Shown here: piece after piece, positions 59,915 through 64,000 of the stretch
Position numbering within the stretch: the first letter of the stretch is position 1
How the letters are laid out: the number at the start of each line of letters is the position of its first letter
Assembly (NCBI RefSeq): GCF_000421225.1
Contig: NZ_ATWL01000001.1
Coordinates: forward strand, 1 to 64,000
Source: Ruania albidiflava DSM 18029
GTDB taxonomy: Bacteria; Actinomycetota; Actinomycetes; Actinomycetales; Beutenbergiaceae
Length of the DNA stretch: 64,000 nucleotides
Direction of reading: 5' to 3'
Translations under genes and position numbers: made by a program
The notes under the pieces: model-generated
The model's input: only the letters and a program-made list of their open reading frames with translations
Database searches by the model: none
What the model was told of the DNA's origin: nothing

Positions 59915-61555
59915 TCAGCTGCCGATGCCGTGCCGGCGCGCCCATGCTGCGGCCGCGGTGCGGCTGGACACCTCCAGCTTGCGGTAGATGTTCGCCAGGT
60001 GCCGACCGACCGTCTTCTCGCTGATCACCAGCTCGCTGGCAACCTGCTTGTTGGTGGCACCCGCGCTGATCGCAGCGAGCACCTCCAGCTCGCGGCCGGT
60101 GAGCCCACCAGGCGTCCGCCCCCGGCCGGTGAGCCGGTCGACGTCCGGTTGAGCCCCCAGGGAGCGGTACACGGCCAGGGCGGTAGCGTGCTCGGCGCGA
60201 GCAGGGCCCCGCTCCCCGCGTGCCAGGTGGGCCCGGGCGAGCAGCTCGTGCACCGATCCGACGCCGTAGCGGTAGCGCTGCTGGCGATATACCTCCAGTG
60301 CCTCGCCGAGCCGGGTGAGGGCCTGCTCTGGCTGACCGGCGGCAAGGGCCAGAGCGGCGTGGGCGTGTGCGCTGCGGGCGCGCAGACCGGGGCTGTCGTA
60401 CCACTGGGCGATCGCGGTCAGTCGCTCGGCGAAGCTCCGCGCATCCGGGAGCGCACCCACCAGGACCGCCACGTGCACGCCCGCAAGCAGCAGTCGACCA
60501 CCCTCGAACCGGCGCCGGGTGGCAAGCGAGGCGTGCAGCTGGGCCAGGGCCCCGAACCCATCACCTGCGGCGGCGGTGAGCAGGGCGGGCCCGGGTTGGG
60601 GGTCGATGCCCAGGTCGCGGGCGGCGGCATATGCGCTCTTCGCGCCAGCGACATCGCCCCGCAGCCGGCGCACGTCCCCGAGCTCACGGAATCCTTCGCC
60701 GGCTACCCAGCCGTGGGCCGGGGCGAGGCTGCGGCTGCGGTCGTCCAGCTCCGCCACCACCCGGTCCCAGTCGCCCTCGGCGCTGCTCAGCTGCAGTCGA
60801 TGCACCCGGGAGACGCCGTAGTAGGTGAATCGGCGAGACAGGGGTGAGGCCCAGCTTTCCATCGCGTCGGTCCACCGGCGCATCCGGTTCAGGTCCCCGA
60901 GCGCCTCGCACAGGTGCAGCACGCTGCAGTACACGTCCCCGGCCCACATCGCCGGCAGACGCCCACCTACTGCGGTCAGCATCGCCTCGTCCAGCAGGTC
61001 GAAACCCTCCTGCACGTGACCGTGCAGGACCGCGGACAGACCGGCCAGCACCCCGGCGAAGGCGCGCAGTGCCGGGTCGTCGAAGGTCTCGGCCAGAGTG
61101 GTCAGCTGGGCTGCGGCCTGGGCTGCCTCTTCGGCGCCGCCGCCGTCGGCCGTCAGCTCCCCGTCGGTCTCCAACCGGCTGACCGTCTCGGCGTAGACCA
61201 GGTAGCCGCCGGCCACGGAACGTTCTCGCCCCGCTAGTGCGCGCCGCGCACGGGCGAACCAGGCCGACCCCAGGCCGGCCTCGCCGGCGGTGTAGCTGAT
61301 CAGGGCGAGGTCCAGCGCTCCGCGGGCGGCGGCCTCGACCCGACCGGCTGTCAGCTGTGCCCGGAATGCCTCTTCGGCCAGCGTGACGGCGCTGGGGACC
61401 TCACCGAGCCACCACTCGCACATCGCCAGCAGCGAGAGCGTGTCCGGATCCAGCGCCTCCTGGTCGCGGGCACGGCGCAGCTCCGCGCGGGCCACCGACC
61501 ACTGGCAGGTCGAGTAAGCCATACGCGCCCGTCGCACGCGCTCGGTGACGTCCAT
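59915..61555 (-). CDS. LuxR-family regulator with TPR-like sensor region
   Basis: 546 residues. Most of the protein (about 1-470) is helical tetratricopeptide-like repeats (e.g. ARAELRRARDQEALDPDTLSLLAMCEWWLGE, GDVAGAKSAYAAARDLG). The C-terminal LuxR helix-turn-helix (about 480-540) is LTGRELEVLAAISAGATNKQVASELVISEKTVGRHLANIYRKL. There is no ATPase (Walker) domain as in full LAL regulators. Start ATG 61555 has GGGA nine bases upstream. Its most obvious candidate target is the adjacent methyltransferase gene. Confidence 0.9.
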   Translation of the reverse strand: MDVTERVRRARMAYSTCQWSVARAELRRARDQEALDPDTLSLLAMCEWWLGEVPSAVTLAEEAFRAQLTAGRVEAAARGALDLALISYTAGEAGLGSAWFARARRALAGRERSVAGGYLVYAETVSRLETDGELTADGGGAEEAAQAAAQLTTLAETFDDPALRAFAGVLAGLSAVLHGHVQEGFDLLDEAMLTAVGGRLPAMWAGDVYCSVLHLCEALGDLNRMRRWTDAMESWASPLSRRFTYYGVSRVHRLQLSSAEGDWDRVVAELDDRSRSLAPAHGWVAGEGFRELGDVRRLRGDVAGAKSAYAAARDLGIDPQPGPALLTAAAGDGFGALAQLHASLATRRRFEGGRLLLAGVHVAVLVGALPDARSFAERLTAIAQWYDSPGLRARSAHAHAALALAAGQPEQALTRLGEALEVYRQQRYRYGVGSVHELLARAHLARGERGPARAEHATALAVYRSLGAQPDVDRLTGRGRTPGGLTGRELEVLAAISAGATNKQVASELVISEKTVGRHLANIYRKLEVSSRTAAAAWARRHGIGS

Positions 61556-61580
61556 GTCCGTTCCCAGCTGTCCCGCACGT

Positions 61581-61586
61581 AGCCTA
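61581..61586 (-). promoter_or_regulatory. -10 box of the LuxR gene
   Basis: TAGGCT on the minus strand, 25 bases before the start ATG; the leader holds the GGGA ribosome site. Confidence 0.5.
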
Positions 61587-61676
61587 CGCCGTGTCGGTGA
61601 CACGCGCCTTGCGGGTCTGGGCGGGTACCCGGGACAGCTGCGGCGTGCCTGCGCCACCGGCTGGCTGACCGGGTCC

Positions 61677-61682
61677 TAGGGT
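61677..61682 (+). promoter_or_regulatory. -10 box of the YqaJ gene, probably leaderless
   Basis: TAGGGT, seven bases before GTG 61690. Confidence 0.5.
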
Positions 61683-61689
61683 GGGGGCC

Positions 61690-62391
61690 GTGCCCAGCTA
61701 CCGTTTCGCCCGTGACCCGGGCGGCGGTGTCATCTCCTCAGCGAACCGGGTGGCGTGGCTGCGCGCTCGGCTGTGGGGCGTGACCGCTACCGATGCCCGC
61801 CGGCTGGTCACCAGCCGGGGGAAGGTGAGCAAGCAGCGCCAGCGGCTGCTGGCAGAGAAGCTCTCCGGGCGTACGCTGCCCCGGCTGCCGCAGTTCGCGC
61901 ACGGCATCGAACGCGAGCCGGTGATCGCTGCCTGGGTGCACCAACGGTTCGGCATCGCCCCCAGCGGTGCTCTGTGCATCGGTCGCAACGAGCGGCACCT
62001 GGCCACCCCGGACGGGATCGGGGAGCACTCCATCGCCGAGATCAAGACCTCGGTGGCGGACCTGGACAGTGCCGCTCGCACCTATGCCGACCAGCTGCAG
62101 TGGCAGCTGCACGTCACTGGCTGCGAGCGAGTGCTGTTCGTGGTGGAGCACCGGCACACGCTGCGCCGCGACTTCCGCTGGATCGTCCGGGACGAGGCAC
62201 GGATCGCGCTGCTGGCCGAGCATGCGGACGCATTCCTCGCCGAGCTAGACGCTGCCCGAGCCGCCTGGGTGGCGCGGGCCGAGCAGGAGGAGGTCGTCGC
62301 GCACGGGTGGGACGAGCGCGCCCCGGAGACAGCACCTACCCCGGAAGACTGGGCCACCGTCACCCCGGCGCGCGTGGCGACCGGCACCTAG
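61690..62391 (+). CDS. YqaJ-type PD-(D/E)XK nuclease
   Basis: 233 residues matching the phage-type YqaJ/lambda exonuclease group: IEREPVIAAW near residue 72, ATPDGIGEHSIAEIKTS with Asp and Glu-x-Lys (about 106-122), then YADQLQWQLHVTG, the conserved Gln helix. The fold should degrade or process DNA ends. The usual phage partners (recombinase, single-strand annealing protein) are absent, and it sits among housekeeping genes, so it is probably a resident actinobacterial copy. GTG start fixed by the TAGGGT box. Confidence 0.87.
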   Translation: MPSYRFARDPGGGVISSANRVAWLRARLWGVTATDARRLVTSRGKVSKQRQRLLAEKLSGRTLPRLPQFAHGIEREPVIAAWVHQRFGIAPSGALCIGRNERHLATPDGIGEHSIAEIKTSVADLDSAARTYADQLQWQLHVTGCERVLFVVEHRHTLRRDFRWIVRDEARIALLAEHADAFLAELDAARAAWVARAEQEEVVAHGWDERAPETAPTPEDWATVTPARVATGT

Positions 62392-62472
62392 TCCGGCCCT
62401 GGCACCGTACGACCGGCCGCCCTCTCCGCGGCCGCAGGAGTCATCGCGCCCCCAGCACCCGGGTCCGGGAGC

Positions 62473-62478
62473 TAGCAT
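62473..62478 (+). promoter_or_regulatory. -10 box of the PRPP synthetase gene
   Basis: TAGCAT, 34 bases before the ATG at 62513; a GGGAGG ribosome site follows. Confidence 0.45.
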
Positions 62479-62512
62479 GTGCCCAGCAGTCGCCGACGCG
62501 AAGGGAGGCCGG

Positions 62513-63568
62513 ATGCGTCACGCCGGCCGGTGGGATGACACGAACGACATCGTGGTCTTCAGCGGCAGTGCCCACCCGGCGCTGGCGCGGAGCATCTGCG
62601 CGGAGCTAGGGCTGACGGTCGCCCCCTCCCGCACGTCCCGGTTCTCCAACGACTGCCTGCAGTCCCAGCTGCTGAGCAACTGCCGGCAGCGGGACGTGTA
62701 CATCGTGCAGCCGCTGGTGCCACCCACCCAGGACCACCTGATGGAGCTGCTGCTGATGGTGAATGCCGCCCGCGGCGCGTCGGCCGCGCAGGTGACCGCA
62801 GTGATCCCGCACTTCGCCTACGCACGCTCGGACAAGAAGGACGCCTCCCGCATCTCCCTCGGTGGACGCCTGGTGGCGGACCTGCTGCAGACCGCTGGGG
62901 TGGACCGGGTGCTGACGATGACGCTGCACGCCCCGCAGGTGCACGGGTTCTTCTCCGTGCCGGTGGACCACCTGACCGCGCTCGGGGTGCTCGCCGAGCA
63001 CTACCGGGAGCAGGACCTCACGGACTCGATCGTGGTCTCCCCGGACCTGGGCAATGCGAAGGAAGCGACCCAGTTCTCCCGGCTCCTCGGGCTACCGGTG
63101 GCGGCCGGGTCGAAGCAGCGGATGGCCGACGACCGGGTGGTGATCGACGCGATCGTCGGTGACGTGGCCGGCAAGCGGGCGATCATCCTCGACGACGAGA
63201 TCGCCACCGGCGGCTCGATCGTCACCCTGCTCGAGCGACTGGCGGCGGACGGCGCCACCGGGGCGAGCGTGGCGTGCACGCACGGCCTGTTCACCGGGTC
63301 GGCGCAGGAACGGCTCAGCGGGCACCCGATGATCACCGAGGTGGTCACCACCGACACGGTGCCGGCCCCGCCGGACTGGCACGAGCTGACCGCGCGGTCG
63401 GTGTCCCAGCTGTTCGCCGAGGCGATCCGGCGGGTGCACGAGGGGGAGTCGGTCTCCAGCCTGTTCGACGGTGTGGACCCCACGCACGCACCCCCGCAGC
63501 CCAGCCTGTTCGAACCGGACCACCGCGCGATGCCGCGCCGCGACTACGCCAGCGCCCCCGCCCGCTGA
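62513..63568 (+). CDS. prs: Ribose-phosphate diphosphokinase (second-type PRPP synthetase)
   Basis: 351 residues. Makes PRPP from ribose 5-phosphate and ATP. The PRPP-binding loop is ILDDEIATGGS; DLGNAKEA and the HFAYARSDKKD segment are also typical. The N-terminal half has FSGSAHPALA and RFSNDCLQSQ in place of the standard F-x-D-G-E motif, so it belongs to a divergent branch and may be regulated differently from the main Prs. A disordered C-terminal tail of about 30 residues exceeds the usual length. ATG 62513 has GGGAGG four bases upstream. Confidence 0.9.
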   Translation: MRHAGRWDDTNDIVVFSGSAHPALARSICAELGLTVAPSRTSRFSNDCLQSQLLSNCRQRDVYIVQPLVPPTQDHLMELLLMVNAARGASAAQVTAVIPHFAYARSDKKDASRISLGGRLVADLLQTAGVDRVLTMTLHAPQVHGFFSVPVDHLTALGVLAEHYREQDLTDSIVVSPDLGNAKEATQFSRLLGLPVAAGSKQRMADDRVVIDAIVGDVAGKRAIILDDEIATGGSIVTLLERLAADGATGASVACTHGLFTGSAQERLSGHPMITEVVTTDTVPAPPDWHELTARSVSQLFAEAIRRVHEGESVSSLFDGVDPTHAPPQPSLFEPDHRAMPRRDYASAPAR

Positions 63569-63578
63569 CCAGGCCTGC

Positions 63579-63938
63579 ATGGGTACCCAGACCGAGCCCG
63601 AGCACCGGGTGCGAGCTGGGCTGATCGGCCTGAGCGGCCTCGGCGTCGGTACGTTGCTGCTGCTCTGGGTCGCGATCGTGCCGATGGATGCGGTGTGCTC
63701 GGCGGTCGGCGGGTCCGGCGAGCTGCCCCCGTGCACTGCTGCGGACCGGATTGCAGCGGGTCTTGGGTGGAGCTTGAGAATCGGCGCGGGCTACGGTCTC
63801 AGCGCGGGTGTGGTGTTGCTGTTTGGGCGCCGTCGTTCGCGCGTCGTGGTTCCGGCGGTACTGGTCGGTTACGGGGTGCTGTGCTTGGTCGCTCTGGGCC
63901 AGGTGATGGCCTCGACCGGGGTCGTGCTGTCGGGGTGA
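63579..63938 (+). CDS. Small membrane protein of unknown function
   Basis: 119 residues with three hydrophobic segments: LIGLSGLGVGTLLLLWVAIV, a middle one near residue 75 and VVVPAVLVGYGVLCLVALGQ. One Cys pair (CSAV ... PPCTA) lies in the first loop. No family recognised. It starts ten bases after the prs stop and could be co-transcribed; ribosome site weak. Confidence 0.6.
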   Translation: MGTQTEPEHRVRAGLIGLSGLGVGTLLLLWVAIVPMDAVCSAVGGSGELPPCTAADRIAAGLGWSLRIGAGYGLSAGVVLLFGRRRSRVVVPAVLVGYGVLCLVALGQVMASTGVVLSG

Positions 63939-64000
63939 GATCGCCGTGTCGTGCCCGCCGGGTGCTGCCGCCCGGCGAGCACGACCAGATCGGCTATGCC
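63939..64000. other. Right edge, nothing recognised
   Basis: 62 bases after the last stop; too short to judge. No feature seen. Confidence 0.3.

Overview
The window is chromosomal DNA from a high-GC actinobacterium. The evidence is the strong G/C bias at third codon positions, the many GTG starts, the aa3/bcc respiratory gene set (ctaD-ctaF, ctaE-qcrC-qcrA-qcrB), several families found mainly in actinobacteria (SepH, DUF3093, DUF3159, DUF3710, DUF4193, DUF4192, DUF5998, DUF7455), a PASTA-type kinase, and an Rv2175c-like protein. The pyrophosphate-type phosphofructokinase and overall gene content fit the order Micrococcales, but the genus cannot be read from the sequence. About 56 protein genes are supported. 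I see no tRNA, rRNA, CRISPR array, prophage or transposase.

Layout. 1-6.5 kb: end of ctaD, ctaF, superoxide dismutase, and the ctaE-qcrC-qcrA-qcrB operon on the minus strand. 6.8-8.3 kb: a receiver-domain protein and trpD. 8.4-13.2 kb (minus): a stand-alone Lrp/AsnC effector domain, a DEDDh exonuclease/UvrC-like fusion, an acyl-CoA synthetase and a small membrane protein. 13.4-16.7 kb (plus): PPi-type phosphofructokinase, class II DAHP synthase and a sulfite-oxidase-like molybdoprotein. 16.7-22 kb: PASTA Ser/Thr kinase, LysM lytic transglycosylase, Rv2175c-like regulator and a polyprenyl diphosphate synthase. 22-28.2 kb: DUF4192, a UspA-like protein and the glycine cleavage genes gcvT-gcvH-gcvP. 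28.4-37.3 kb: principal sigma factor, DUF7455, topoisomerase B and A subunits, a double-GNAT protein and a YhhN protein. 37.4-43 kb: GNAT/acyl-CoA synthetase fusion, DUF5998, a phosphodiesterase and SepH. 43.2-51.2 kb: DUF4193, DUF3093, dut, DUF3710, OB-fold protein, DUF3159, two TrkA/RCK proteins, a KimA-like permease and a TRAM RNA methyltransferase. 51.3-64 kb: aconitase, a nucleotidyltransferase inside repeats, S9 peptidase, GuaB1, a methyltransferase with a LuxR/TPR regulator, a YqaJ nuclease, a PRPP synthetase and a small membrane protein.

Two stretches follow the known Mycobacterium tuberculosis order (Rv2173-Rv2200 for the ctaE/qcr-trpD-exonuclease-fadD-aroG-pknL-Rv2175c-ids part, and Rv2689-Rv2703 for the methyltransferase-to-sigA part). 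This supports many of the assignments. Functionally the window is mostly core: respiration and oxidant defence, aromatic amino acid entry and exit steps (aroG, trpD), one-carbon metabolism (gcv), purine/PRPP metabolism (guaB1, prs), cell-wall and division control (PASTA kinase, LysM transglycosylase, SepH), chromosome topology, and potassium handling.

The most informative non-gene signal is a recurring promoter pattern. A TANNNT-like -10 hexamer, often TAGGCT, TAGGGT or TAGCAT, lies 6-7 bases before a GTG or ATG in about 13 genes, which predicts leaderless mRNAs and fixes several start codons. Other leads are a triple overlapping palindrome in front of aconitase, a 20-bp perfect palindrome in front of sodA, a possible MtrA-type box at the LysM transglycosylase promoter, and a nucleotidyltransferase gene enclosed by 28-bp direct repeats. 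I did not find a clearly new multi-gene system; the window is largely conserved housekeeping DNA.
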